64,000 nucleotides of DNA from Agrobacterium fabrum str. C58 (GTDB taxonomy: Bacteria > Pseudomonadota > Alphaproteobacteria > Rhizobiales > Rhizobiaceae), in contig NC_003063.2 of assembly GCF_000092025.1 (NCBI RefSeq), positions 2,011,578 through 2,075,577 of the forward strand. Reading direction: 5' to 3'. Under the pieces are notes generated by a model, which searched no databases, was not told where the DNA came from, and saw nothing but the letters and a program-made list of their open reading frames with translations. This document shows, piece by piece, positions 35,140 to 43,293 of the stretch. Within the stretch, counting starts at the first letter, position 1. Each line of letters begins with the position of its first letter. The position numbers and the translations under genes are program-made.

Positions 35140-35898
35140 TCAGCCTGCCTTTCGTGCGCGGCTTTGGGCGAGACGATAGCTGTCGCCGTTCATCTCGAGA
35201 ATGTTGACGTGGTGGGTGATGCGATCGAGCAGTGCACCAGTCAGTCGTTCCGATCCCAAGGTCTCTGTCCATTCGTCAAACGGAAGATTGCTGGTGATCA
35301 GGGTCGCGCCGCGTTCATAGCGTTGTGAGATCAGCTCGAACAGCAATTCCGCACCAGTCTTGGACAGCGGCACAAAGCCCAACTCATCAATGATGAGAAG
35401 CTGGTAGGCAGCCATTTGCTTCTGGAAGCGGAGCAGACGCCGTTCGTCACGGGCTTCCATCATCTCGCTGACCAGAGCGGCGGCCGTGGTGAAGCCGACG
35501 GACAAGCCCTTCTGGCATGCGGCCAGGCCGAGGCCGAGCGCGACATGCGTCTTTCCCGTGCCACTGGGCCCGAGCGCAATGACGTTCTCACGACGCTCGA
35601 TCCATTCGCAGCGTGCCAGCTCGAGCACCTGCATCTTATTGAGTTTGGGGATGGCGGCGAAGTCGAAGCTGTCCAGGCTTTTGACGACTGGGAACCGTGC
35701 CGCCTTGATGCGGCGCTCGACCTTGCGGCGGTCCCGTTCGATCATCTCTCTTTCGGAAAGCCGCAACAGGTATTCGACATGATCGACGCCCTCGGTGGCA
35801 CATAGCCGGGCCAGCTTCTGGTACTCGCGCTGGAAGGTCGGGAGCTTCAGGGTCTTGAGATAATGGGCGAGCAGGATCTCGGGCACTTCGTCACTCAT
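35140..35898 (-). CDS. istB: IS21 helper ATPase IstB
   Basis: This 252-residue AAA+ transposition helper has Walker A ALGPSGTGKTHVALGLG near 103, Walker B LLIIDELGFVPLSK near 166, and the sensor-like LITSNLPFDEW near 205. Its ATG (35898) overlaps the istA stop, the usual IS21 coupling. It appears intact. Confidence 0.93.
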   Translation of the reverse strand: MSDEVPEILLAHYLKTLKLPTFQREYQKLARLCATEGVDHVEYLLRLSEREMIERDRRKVERRIKAARFPVVKSLDSFDFAAIPKLNKMQVLELARCEWIERRENVIALGPSGTGKTHVALGLGLAACQKGLSVGFTTAAALVSEMMEARDERRLLRFQKQMAAYQLLIIDELGFVPLSKTGAELLFELISQRYERGATLITSNLPFDEWTETLGSERLTGALLDRITHHVNILEMNGDSYRLAQSRARKAG

Positions 35899-37391
35899 GC
35901 CGCTTCCTCCCCATACGCGGAAAGCAGTCGCATGTAGGCTTTCGCCGACGTCGTCTCGACCGTCGCCCTCGGCAAATACGGGTAGATGGACAGGTCCAGT
36001 CGTGGCGGCCGGCGCTCCACTCGGCACAGGATCAGATGCTTGACGGCGTCGAAGCCGATCGCGCCGAGTTGGAGCGCCTGCTTTACCGCCGCGTGCAGGT
36101 CGGCGAGCTCGAAGCTTTCCAGCAGGCGCAAGACCTGCACATATTCTCGCCGGCCATGCTTGGCCATGCGGCCTTCCATCAAACGGCGCAGCGTGGCGAA
36201 TTCCTCTGGCAAATCCCAGCCCTGGAGAGGTGCTGCCTGATCCAGCGAATTGATCTTCTGCTCGATCAGCGGCAGGTAATGCACAGGATCGAAGACGACG
36301 TCCTCACGGTCCCAGCTCCGGGGATGACGGGCGATGATCTCGCCGCGGCAGCCGATCACCACTTCGTTGACATAACCCCTGACCCAGACATCCTGATGGC
36401 CGTAGGCGACCGGGACGGAATAGTCATTGGTCTTGTAACGCGCCAACGACTGGGCCGTTACCTTGACGCCGGCATGGTCGCACGCATCGAATGGAGATGC
36501 CGGTAACATGCGCATGGCAGCCAGATCCCGCTGCAGCCGTTCGCCGATCGTCTCGCTCTCGCCCCGCAGTTTGTCGCGCTGGCGCTTGCGGCATTGCTCC
36601 TCAAGCCAGACGTTGAACGCCTCCCATGTTGGAAACTGCGGTATCGGCACCATGAAGTTGCGTCTGGCATAACCAACAAGCCCCTCGACGTTTCCCTTAT
36701 CGTTGCCCTTGCCCGGCCGTCCGTAACGATCCCGGATCAGGTAGTGGGACAAAAAACCGCTGAACAGCGCCGCACGCTTGCGGGTCCCATCAGGCAGGAT
36801 CTTTGCGACCAGGCAACGATCATTGTCGTAGACGATCGATTGCGGCACGGCCCTGAAGAACGCGAACGCATGGATGTGGCCGTCGACCCAGGCCTCCGAT
36901 ACGGCCGCTGGATAGGCCCGCACATAACAGCCGTCGCTGTGCGGCAGATCCAGCACGAAGAAGTGGGCCTTCCGCTCGACACCGCCGATCACCACCAGAG
37001 CCTCACCGAAGTCGGCCTGCCCATGGCCGGGCGGATGCGCCAGCGGCACGAACACCTCCTGGCGGCGCTGATCCCGCTCGCGCATGTAATCCTTGATGAT
37101 CGTGTAGCCACCGGTGAAGCCGCGCTCGTCCCGGAGCCGGTCGAACACCCGCTTGGCCGTGTGGCGCTGCTTGCGCGGCACCTTCACGTCCTCATCGAGC
37201 CAATGATCAATTGTCGAGACGAACGCATCCAGCTTCGGCCGCCGGATCGGCAACTGACGCTGATAGCCCGGCGGCGTCGAGTACGACACCATCTTGGCAA
37301 CGCTGTCGCGAGATATGTTGAAATACTTTGCAGCCTGACGCCGGGTCATCCCTTCCGAGACGGCCAGGCGAACCTTGAGATACAATTCCAC
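35895..37391 (-). CDS. istA: IS21 transposase IstA
   Basis: This 498-residue transposase has an N-terminal HTH (EGMTRRQAAKYFNISRDSVAKM), the DDE catalytic core (GHGQADFGEALVVIGGVERK with the first Asp; SIVYDNDRCLVAK with the second; NDKGNVEGLVGYARRNF with the Glu) and a C-terminal IstB-interacting part. It appears full length and intact. Confidence 0.93.
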   Translation of the reverse strand: MELYLKVRLAVSEGMTRRQAAKYFNISRDSVAKMVSYSTPPGYQRQLPIRRPKLDAFVSTIDHWLDEDVKVPRKQRHTAKRVFDRLRDERGFTGGYTIIKDYMRERDQRRQEVFVPLAHPPGHGQADFGEALVVIGGVERKAHFFVLDLPHSDGCYVRAYPAAVSEAWVDGHIHAFAFFRAVPQSIVYDNDRCLVAKILPDGTRKRAALFSGFLSHYLIRDRYGRPGKGNDKGNVEGLVGYARRNFMVPIPQFPTWEAFNVWLEEQCRKRQRDKLRGESETIGERLQRDLAAMRMLPASPFDACDHAGVKVTAQSLARYKTNDYSVPVAYGHQDVWVRGYVNEVVIGCRGEIIARHPRSWDREDVVFDPVHYLPLIEQKINSLDQAAPLQGWDLPEEFATLRRLMEGRMAKHGRREYVQVLRLLESFELADLHAAVKQALQLGAIGFDAVKHLILCRVERRPPRLDLSIYPYLPRATVETTSAKAYMRLLSAYGEEAA

Positions 37392-37514
37392 GGTGTAGAT
37401 CCCCTTGTCCCTCCTGCTTCCAATGCAGAAGGAAGATAGGTGGCCGGATTTTACTCCGCCCGCGGCTGGATTATTCCGCCGCTACCATGGCCGACTTTTG
37501 CACCGCCGCTCTCA

Positions 37515-37662
37515 CCCTGAAGCCATTCTGGCTGAAGAACAGCATCTGCTGGTCCCAAGCGTCCGAAGACAGCGGCCAGCCATGGGAAAAGAGGATCGGC
37601 TGTCCTGCACCCCAGTCCTTATAGAAGAGGCGCGCGCCATCGGTGGTGATGAATATCGACAT
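37515..37662 (-). pseudogene. 5' fragment of a chloroperoxidase-like alpha/beta hydrolase
   Basis: From the ATG at 37662 the frame reads as the N terminus of non-haem chloroperoxidase-type hydrolases (FYKDWGAGQPILFSHGWPLS, then DAWDQQMLFFSQNGFRV), but after about 49 residues it enters the IS21 end and stops at 37471. The nucleophile and His of the triad are missing, so the product is inactive. It is divergent from the OhrR-like gene, which probably controlled it. Confidence 0.8.
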
Positions 37663-37698
37663 GTTGCTCTCCTGGAAATTTGATTGTTCGTAATTTGT

Positions 37699-37708
37699 TT
37701 GTGCACAA
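37699..37708. promoter_or_regulatory. Palindromic candidate operator for the OhrR-like regulator
   Basis: TTGTGCACAA is a perfect 10-bp palindrome in the 127-bp AT-rich gap between the divergent hydrolase fragment and the MarR-family gene; related A/T-rich half-sites (GTAATTTG near 37690 and CGTACAAATTA near 37757) flank it. MarR/OhrR proteins bind such short inverted repeats at their own promoters. Confidence 0.4.
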
Positions 37709-37789
37709 TATATATGCCACTCATTTGGCTGCTGTCAATCGCTTGCAATCTAATCGCGTACAAATTATTTTTAAGCAAAGGAGATTGCC

Positions 37790-38242
37790 ATGACTGACAA
37801 ACGGATTGACGCCCCGGATACCCGCGCAGACGTGACCGGATTGCTGTGCTTTTCACTCTACTCGGCGAGCCACGCCTTCACGCAGCTCTACAGGTCACTG
37901 CTCGACAAATTGAGCCTAACTTACCCGCAGTATCTGGTGATGCTGACTCTGTGGCATCGCGACGGCCAGACCGTGAAGGAACTAGGGAAGACACTGTTCC
38001 TGGATTCCAGCACTCTGACACCGCTCCTCAAGAGACTGGATGCGGCGGGGCTGATCACCCGAAGCCGCAATCCAAGGGATGAACGCGAGGTTCTTATTCA
38101 CCTGACGCAAAAAGGGGATGATCTCCGGACTAGCGCTTCGGATGTCGGGCGCTGCATTGAGGAAGCCGTGGGATTGGATGCCGAGACAGTTCAATCGGTC
38201 AAAGCGTCACTCGACGCCATAAGGGATAAGATCAAGTCATAA
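37790..38242 (+). CDS. OhrR-like MarR-family regulator
   Basis: This 150-residue winged-helix regulator has LLCFSLYSASHAFTQLYRSL at the N terminus, where Cys20 aligns with the peroxide-sensing Cys of OhrR proteins. YPQYLVMLTLWHRDGQTVKE and FLDSSTLTPLLKRLDAAGLI follow as the DNA-binding part, with the wing RDEREVLIHLT. AGGAG precedes the ATG closely. The partner ohr gene is absent; a hydrolase fragment is divergent instead. It probably senses organic hydroperoxides or similar electrophiles (inference from the Cys). Confidence 0.87.
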   Translation: MTDKRIDAPDTRADVTGLLCFSLYSASHAFTQLYRSLLDKLSLTYPQYLVMLTLWHRDGQTVKELGKTLFLDSSTLTPLLKRLDAAGLITRSRNPRDEREVLIHLTQKGDDLRTSASDVGRCIEEAVGLDAETVQSVKASLDAIRDKIKS

Positions 38243-38460
38243 GGGCCGCTGCAATGCTGGCGCTCGATCATCTCGTGGCTGAGGATCGACCGCAACCAGA
38301 GTTCCACATCCGTGACGGCCGCCTTGGCCTGGACCGTCCAGAGTTCGGCGCCCTCACGGCGCAACTGCTTCACCGTAGATCTGTGCGACCCGATCATCAT
38401 AGCGCTGCCCCCACGCCCCATGTGAACCGTGAGGGCAGCATGAAGCGACGTGCCCGCCAG
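38243..38460 (-). other. Possible decayed minus-strand gene fragment
   Basis: The minus frame from 38421 encodes a peptide (QLRREGAELWTVQAKAAVTD followed by VELWLRSILSHEMIERQH) with amphipathic, protein-like composition, ending inside the 3' end of the MarR-family gene. I do not recognise the family; it may be a fragment of a plasmid gene. Low certainty. Confidence 0.25.
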
Positions 38461-39342
38461 CTACGACACCTTGAGCAGATGCTCATAACCCATCATTTGG
38501 AACACGCGTGCAGTTTGCGTTTCAACCACCGCGTTGATTACAGGAGTGCCATAGTCCGAGTAATCGATGATCGTGCGCATTGGCTTATCGCCTTTCGGGA
38601 GCGCCAACACACGTGCGATCTCGTCGGCAACGCCTTGGATGGGTGCATCGGCTCCTCGAAGAAGAGCACGCAAACCAGGCCCGATATTGTCGAAGTCGGC
38701 CTTGAATTTCTCGTATCCCTCGACCGCGTCGTCATCGCCTGGATGGACAGCGGATTCGAAATGCGCCGTCCCATCCGGGAAAATGCCCGGCATTACGATC
38801 ACGGTCTCGATGCCGAAGCGATTGATTTCATAGGCGGTCACCTCTGCCAACGCGTCCAGCGCATATTTCCCGGCGATGTACGGCCCGACAAAGGGTGTCA
38901 CGATGCGGGAAATGGTGCTGCCAACGTAGAGGAGAACACCGTTCCCCTGTTTGCGCATCTGCGGAATTGCGGCACGGTTTAGCCGGTGAGCACCGACGAC
39001 ATTGGTGTTGAGACAGTCGGTCAACTGGTCCGGTGTGAAGCCTTCAAATACGCCGATGAACAGATGAGCGGCATTGTGAATGACGACGTCGAGGTGTCCG
39101 TGGTCGGCGACCAACTGATCAACGGCTGCCTGGCAAGATTCTTCGCTATGAATGTCCATGTCGATGACACGGACATAGCCACCATGTTCGGTCGCGTAAC
39201 GTTCAAGGGCTTCTCGCCGCCCGGCACTTCTCCCGTGAGGATCACGTACCCCGGCGTAGACCGCATAGCCTTGCCGGATAAGCGTTTGCGCGGTCAAAAG
39301 GCCCATACCCGATCCGGAGCCTGATATAAGAACGGTCTTCAT
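38461..39342 (-). CDS. Short-chain dehydrogenase/reductase
   Basis: This 293-residue SDR has the cofactor loop LISGSGSGMGLLTAQTL, the Asn-Ala-Ala variant (VVIHNAAHLF) of the NNAG motif, the catalytic Ser region YVGSTISRIVTP and Tyr-x-x-x-Lys in GPYIAGKYALD. The ATG at 39342 follows AAGGAG; a longer frame from 39402 lacks this. It is the last of a minus-strand run (AKR, NTF2 protein, small peptide, Atu4866-domain protein, SDR) that is probably one operon. Confidence 0.88.
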   Translation of the reverse strand: MKTVLISGSGSGMGLLTAQTLIRQGYAVYAGVRDPHGRSAGRREALERYATEHGGYVRVIDMDIHSEESCQAAVDQLVADHGHLDVVIHNAAHLFIGVFEGFTPDQLTDCLNTNVVGAHRLNRAAIPQMRKQGNGVLLYVGSTISRIVTPFVGPYIAGKYALDALAEVTAYEINRFGIETVIVMPGIFPDGTAHFESAVHPGDDDAVEGYEKFKADFDNIGPGLRALLRGADAPIQGVADEIARVLALPKGDKPMRTIIDYSDYGTPVINAVVETQTARVFQMMGYEHLLKVS

Positions 39343-39511
39343 AACATTTCTCCTTGGTTTTGTTGAAGGGAAGCTCGCAAACGTGTTGAACAAAATGCGC
39401 ACCCGTACCGCTTTCGCGACCGAAATCAGTACCTGTTTCGAGCTGGAAGATGATTGACGACGGCTGTGCCTGACTCTTGCGGCAACTATGTGAGATTCCG
39501 AAGCGTCACTT

Positions 39512-39751
39512 TTACTTTTCGCGGTAGAATGTCATTCCACCGTGATGTAGTTCGTTCGCGCTTACAAAATCTCCGTCAGCGGTAAAACCGGTATCGTCCC
39601 AATAATTGATGTGGGCGCCCCGGACCTCATAGCGGCCCTGATATGCGCTTTTGCGGTTGCCGCGCGCTTCATCGTAGCGCCCGTTTGGCAATAGTTCCTG
39701 GCGGATGCGCCCGTCAGCCGTTACCCAAATGCCGACATAGGGATGTTGCAT
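39512..39751 (-). CDS. Atu4866-domain protein
   Basis: This 79-residue protein matches the small Agrobacterium Atu4866 domain family (GIWVTADGRIRQELLPNGRY, then YEVRGAHINYWDDTGFTADG), a lipocalin-like mini beta-barrel of unknown function known from a structural-genomics target. Its start follows AAGGACAG. It lies between the small peptide gene and the SDR, in the same direction. Confidence 0.83.
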   Translation of the reverse strand: MQHPYVGIWVTADGRIRQELLPNGRYDEARGNRKSAYQGRYEVRGAHINYWDDTGFTADGDFVSANELHHGGMTFYREK

Positions 39752-39764
39752 AGTGCCTGTCCTT

Positions 39765-39887
39765 TCATTTCTCGAGGTTGAGATAACGCCCGGCGTCCGC
39801 CTCGTTTGGCATCTCCATAGCGAGGAGCGGGACAGCGAGGATCACTGATTCGAGCAAACCGCAGCCGAATAGCTTTGCTTTGGTCAT
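39765..39887 (-). CDS. Small 40-residue peptide with a hydrophobic segment
   Basis: The ATG at 39887 opens 40 codons ending TGA at 39765. The peptide has a basic start (MTKAKLFG), a hydrophobic run (LLESVILAVPLLAM) and an acidic tail (PNEADAGRYLNLEK), like a membrane-anchored or secreted micro-protein. It begins 6 bp after the NTF2-protein stop and ends 13 bp before the Atu4866 gene, filling the gap in an otherwise tight operon. Coding status is inferred from that spacing. Confidence 0.45.
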   Translation of the reverse strand: MTKAKLFGCGLLESVILAVPLLAMEMPNEADAGRYLNLEK

Positions 39888-39892
39888 CGTGA

Positions 39893-40429
39893 TCACCGCA
39901 ATTCGGAATGTGGAATACGGCGCAGCACATCCTCATAGGCAACGAGGTCAAGGAACGCAGTCACCTCAGTCGCCCGTTCTCCGTCCATGCGGAGTATCCA
40001 CACATAAGTGTTGGAATAGGGCTTGCCGTCACGAGCGACGGCTTCGCCTTCCCAATTGACGATGACGTGATCGCCATCGGCCCAGATACGCGTTGAGACT
40101 GGCCGGATGGGCTTGGTCAGGCGCGTCGCGAGGGGACGAACAGCTCGCTCAATCAAGTCGTCTCGACCGCGGTAAGTTCCAGCATTCGGCCCTGTGCCCT
40201 CTATTGTCCAGACAACATCTTGCGCCAGAACCTCATTGAAGAAGTCGGACCCGCCGGCGGCCCAGCGATCGAAGGCGGCTCCAATGATCGCCCTGTTGCG
40301 GTCGCGTGGCGCCTCCTGCAAGGGCGTTTCCTGTCCATGCGCTATGGACATCGGCAGCACCACAGCGCAAGCCAGAAGAGTTTTCAAGAAAGTCCAGCGC
40401 GAGCGACTGGCGAAATCTATGCTCAGCAT
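39893..40429 (-). CDS. Secreted NTF2/SnoaL-like protein
   Basis: This 178-residue protein has a signal peptide (core FLKTLLACAVVLPMSIAHG, cleavage near residue 32) and a SnoaL-like alpha+beta cone fold (IGAAFDRWAAGGSDFFNEVL; DVVWTIEGTGPNAGTYRGRD; VNWEGEAVARDGKPYSNTYV). Such domains serve as small-molecule binding or isomerase/hydrolase scaffolds. It follows the AKR gene by 4 bp. The ligand is unknown. Confidence 0.8.
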   Translation of the reverse strand: MLSIDFASRSRWTFLKTLLACAVVLPMSIAHGQETPLQEAPRDRNRAIIGAAFDRWAAGGSDFFNEVLAQDVVWTIEGTGPNAGTYRGRDDLIERAVRPLATRLTKPIRPVSTRIWADGDHVIVNWEGEAVARDGKPYSNTYVWILRMDGERATEVTAFLDLVAYEDVLRRIPHSELR

Positions 40430-40433
40430 GACA

Positions 40434-41504
40434 TTATCTCCTGTCTACTACCTTGTTCGTGCCGAAGATGAGTTGCTGGCCCATCGGGCGGCCGATGAAG
40501 CGCTCTGGGAAGATCGGCGGCAAGGCGCTGGACCGGTTCAGCAAGTCGATCTGTTTGTCGCTAAACATGATTTCCAGCGCACCGAAATTGTCTTCCACCT
40601 GTTCAAGGGTGCGTGCTCCCACGATGGGCGAGGTTACGGCTGGGTTGAGCAGCGTCCAGGCAAGCGCGACCTGCGAACGCGACGCGCCAAGCTCTTCCGC
40701 TACCGTCCCCACCACGTCAGCAATCTCAAGTGAGCGCTCGTTGAGGTGGCCGGTCGAGGCGATCACACCTTTTCGTGTCGGCGCGACATTGGCGTCGTTT
40801 TCGTCAGACAGGTCGGCGCGGCTGTACTTTCCCGTCAGGATGCCGCCGCCTAGAGGCGACCAAGGCAGCACGCCAAGCCCCAACTCGTGTGCCATCGGCA
40901 TGAGTTCAAACTCCACCGTTCGCTCCACGAGGCTATACTCGATCTGGAGCGCCACGAACGGTGACCAACCGCGCAGATCGGCCAGCGTCTGCATCTGCGC
41001 CACGCGCCAGGCCGGCGTATTGCAGATGCCAACGTAAAGAACCTTGCCGGCGCTAACGAGATCATCCAGTGCGCGCATGACCTCTTCGGGTGTTGTCGTA
41101 AAGTCCCAGGCATGCAGATAGAGAAGATCGATACGGTCGGTGTCGAGTTGACGAAGGCTGGTTTCCACTGACCGCATGAGGTTGAGACGATGGTTGCCGC
41201 CCGAATTGATGTTTTGTGCGTCACGCGCCATCGTGAACTTGGTTGAGAGAACCACGCGCTCACGCTTGTCCTTGACGAAGCCGCCGAGAATCCTCTCGGA
41301 CGCACCATCGGTGTAATTGACCGAGGTATCGATGAAATTCCCGCCACGGTCGACGTAAGCGTCAAAAATGCGGCGAGCCTCGCCTTCATCGGCGCCCCAG
41401 CCCCACTCCGACCCGAAGGTCATCGTGCCGAGAGATAGGGGTGATACGCGCAGGCCGGAGCGGCCGAGCAGACGATATTGGTCTAGCGAAATGGTCTTTG
41501 GCAT
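40434..41504 (-). CDS. Aldo/keto reductase
   Basis: This 356-residue AKR (Tas/YajO-like group) has the catalytic tetrad in NFIDTSVNYTDGASE (Asp and Tyr), LSTKF (Lys) and LYLHAWD (His), and the C-terminal NADPH-binding SPIVGARTLEQVEDN. It is the first gene of the minus-strand operon and is divergent from a decayed AraC regulator that may once have controlled it. Confidence 0.92.
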   Translation of the reverse strand: MPKTISLDQYRLLGRSGLRVSPLSLGTMTFGSEWGWGADEGEARRIFDAYVDRGGNFIDTSVNYTDGASERILGGFVKDKRERVVLSTKFTMARDAQNINSGGNHRLNLMRSVETSLRQLDTDRIDLLYLHAWDFTTTPEEVMRALDDLVSAGKVLYVGICNTPAWRVAQMQTLADLRGWSPFVALQIEYSLVERTVEFELMPMAHELGLGVLPWSPLGGGILTGKYSRADLSDENDANVAPTRKGVIASTGHLNERSLEIADVVGTVAEELGASRSQVALAWTLLNPAVTSPIVGARTLEQVEDNFGALEIMFSDKQIDLLNRSSALPPIFPERFIGRPMGQQLIFGTNKVVDRR

Positions 41505-41630
41505 GAAAGCTGTCTCCGATCGAGGCTAACGTGTCGCTGTTTCTTGCCGTCCCATATGAACGGATACGCTAAGTCGGAGGTAGAATGTTTGTCCGGGTTT
41601 CTTGTACGATCATCCGAATGATACCGATCC

Positions 41631-42135
41631 CCGTCATCTAAGAGCCTACGCTTTTGTATCGTTGCAAACGGGCCGTGCTGGGCGCGAGATCCTTCATCTG
41701 TGACCGTCAGGCTATCTGATGCGTCGGTCGATTTGCCAATCGTGGGATCGGTCATCGAAGCGATTGTGGAGAGGTCTTATCTTTGCCTTCAGCTCGATCT
41801 CGACGCGGCCGCGCAATCCGCTGCCCCCAAAAGTCCCAACACCAAGGGAATGCCGGTAGGGATTGCGCTCAACCGCGTTACACCTCCACTGCTCGATACT
41901 TCGATTCGGCTTGCCAGACTTCTGGAAACACCAGATGACATTGAGGAGCTTGCACCTTTGACAACTCGGGAAATCCTTTATCGCCTTCTGACGGGGGGCA
42001 GCGGAACTACGCCCCACCAAATGGCGCAGGCTGACAGCGTCTCAGCCAGATCGCCCGCGCCATCCTTTGGATCGGGACGCATTTCCGGGAGGCCTATCCG
42101 ATTGAGCAGGCCGCCGCCCTAGCGGGTATGAGCCG
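41631..42135 (+). pseudogene. AraC-family regulator pseudogene
   Basis: Two reading frames together give an AraC_N-type sensor: KRAVLGARSFICDRQ, then (frame change near 41701) DASVDLPIVGSVIEAIVERS and LYRLLTGGSGTTPHQMAQAD, then (a second change near 42035) ARAILWIGTHFREAYPIEQA and ALAGMSRI. Each piece matches the intact AraC gene at 49803-50720. The gene lacks its first 70 or so residues and its HTH C terminus, where the quinone oxidoreductase gene (minus) now ends. At least two frameshifts show decay. Confidence 0.8.
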
Positions 42136-42138
42136 CAT

Positions 42139-43098
42139 TCACGGCTCCATAATCACCCGGCCAAGCGGTTTCGCATTTTCTGCAAAATCATGAGCGGCTG
42201 CCGCTTCCGAGAGCGGAAACGTCTTTTCGATCATCACACGGATTTCGCGACGATCGAGCATTTGAAGCATCTCATCTACCGTCGCACGAACCTGAGGTCT
42301 CTCTAATAGCGGGCCCATGAAAACTCCGAGCAAAGTCTGATTTGACTGCATGGCTGGCCACAGATCGATGGTCAGGCTTCCGCCCCCAGCGTTTCCCACA
42401 AACACAAGACGTCCTTCTGGTGCCAGGAGAGTCAGAGAAGCGGACAAGGTGACACCGACAGGATCAATCACGAGATCGACTCCTTTGCCTCCCGTGTTCT
42501 GTCTGACAGCCTCGACAACGTTCCCCATCGACCGATCGACAACGTGATCAGCCCCAAGGGAAGATATCCTTTGCAGCCGGCTTTCTCCACTTGAGACGGC
42601 GATGACGGTTGCGCCGGCTTGAGCCGCGAGCTGAACTGCGGCGAGGCCAACTCCACCCGCCGCTGCCTGTACAAGAACCGTCTGGTTGCGCAGAAGGCCA
42701 CCTCTGGCAAAAAGACAATGGTGGGCAGTACCAAACGATATCGGCAAAGCGGCAGCCGACGCTGCATCCACGCCGGATGGCAAAAGCCACGTTCGGATCG
42801 CTGGCACGGCCCAGAGTTCGGCGTGCGAACCCTGCATGTCAAAGGCAGTAACCCTGTCTCCGACTTTGCGGTCCCTCACGTTCGCACCGGCCCCCACGAC
42901 GCGCCCAGATGCTGCATAGCCGACTATCCACGGGCGGCCAGGAGGCGGCGTGGATCGACGATTGATCAAGTCTCCTCCTTCAATCGAAATGGCTTCCACT
43001 GCGATGAGGACATCATCCGGACCTACAATCGGGTCGGCGACGTCCCTGTACGTCAAAACATCCGGAGGTCCTGCTTGATCGTAAACGGCTGCCTTCAT
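42139..43098 (-). CDS. Quinone oxidoreductase-type zinc-less alcohol dehydrogenase
   Basis: This 319-residue MDR-superfamily enzyme has a GroES-like N domain (DVLIAVEAISIEGGDLINRR; VGYAASGRVVGAGANV) and a Rossmann domain with VLVQAAAGGVGLAAVQLA near 143 and YGF-type reductase features. The structural zinc cysteines are missing, as in NADPH:quinone reductases. It is divergent from the LysR gene with a 195-bp gap, which suggests direct LysR control. Confidence 0.9.
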   Translation of the reverse strand: MKAAVYDQAGPPDVLTYRDVADPIVGPDDVLIAVEAISIEGGDLINRRSTPPPGRPWIVGYAASGRVVGAGANVRDRKVGDRVTAFDMQGSHAELWAVPAIRTWLLPSGVDAASAAALPISFGTAHHCLFARGGLLRNQTVLVQAAAGGVGLAAVQLAAQAGATVIAVSSGESRLQRISSLGADHVVDRSMGNVVEAVRQNTGGKGVDLVIDPVGVTLSASLTLLAPEGRLVFVGNAGGGSLTIDLWPAMQSNQTLLGVFMGPLLERPQVRATVDEMLQMLDRREIRVMIEKTFPLSEAAAAHDFAENAKPLGRVIMEP

Positions 43099-43293
43099 GC
43101 CTTCTTTTCCTTTTTAATTATCGCTGGGCCTGTGCGGCGGCAAATCGCGCCCTCGTTCACAACTCACCTGTTTAGAGGCACGATCCATCCCTTGCAGGCT
43201 GTCGACAAAACTTGATGTCGAAGAAGCATAGACGTCCATCCGCATATTGATAAGATACTGCGCCTCAAGAAGCTCTATAGATAGGATCGATAA

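Larger units (their letters stand above)
35008..37514 (-). mobile_element. IS21-family insertion sequence
   Basis: This element of about 2.5 kb has istA and istB on the minus strand. Its ends carry tandem terminal repeats: inner copies GGCGGAGTAAAACCAGGCCA (left, from 35038) and, inverted at the right (to 37460), GGCGGAGTAAAATCCGGCCA, with outer, weaker copies at about 35017-35034 and 37486-37509 (GGTGCAAAAGTCGGCCA reading inward). TG dinucleotides at both presumed tips fit IS21 ends. No matching target duplication flanks it: the left neighbour is a recombinase fragment and the right a chloroperoxidase-like fragment, so a deletion or recombination followed insertion. Confidence 0.88.

Noticed and set aside
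34406..35272. A single 288-codon minus-strand gene
   Set aside because: Only the middle (34601-35007) is recombinase-like; the first part is IS21 end sequence and the last part is antisense to NTase-HEPN, so it is a chimera and not a gene.
36594..37439. 281-codon plus-strand frame opposite istA
   Set aside because: Shadow of the transposase gene.
35008..37514. Target-site duplication around the IS21 element
   Set aside because: Bases outside both presumed tips were compared and do not match.
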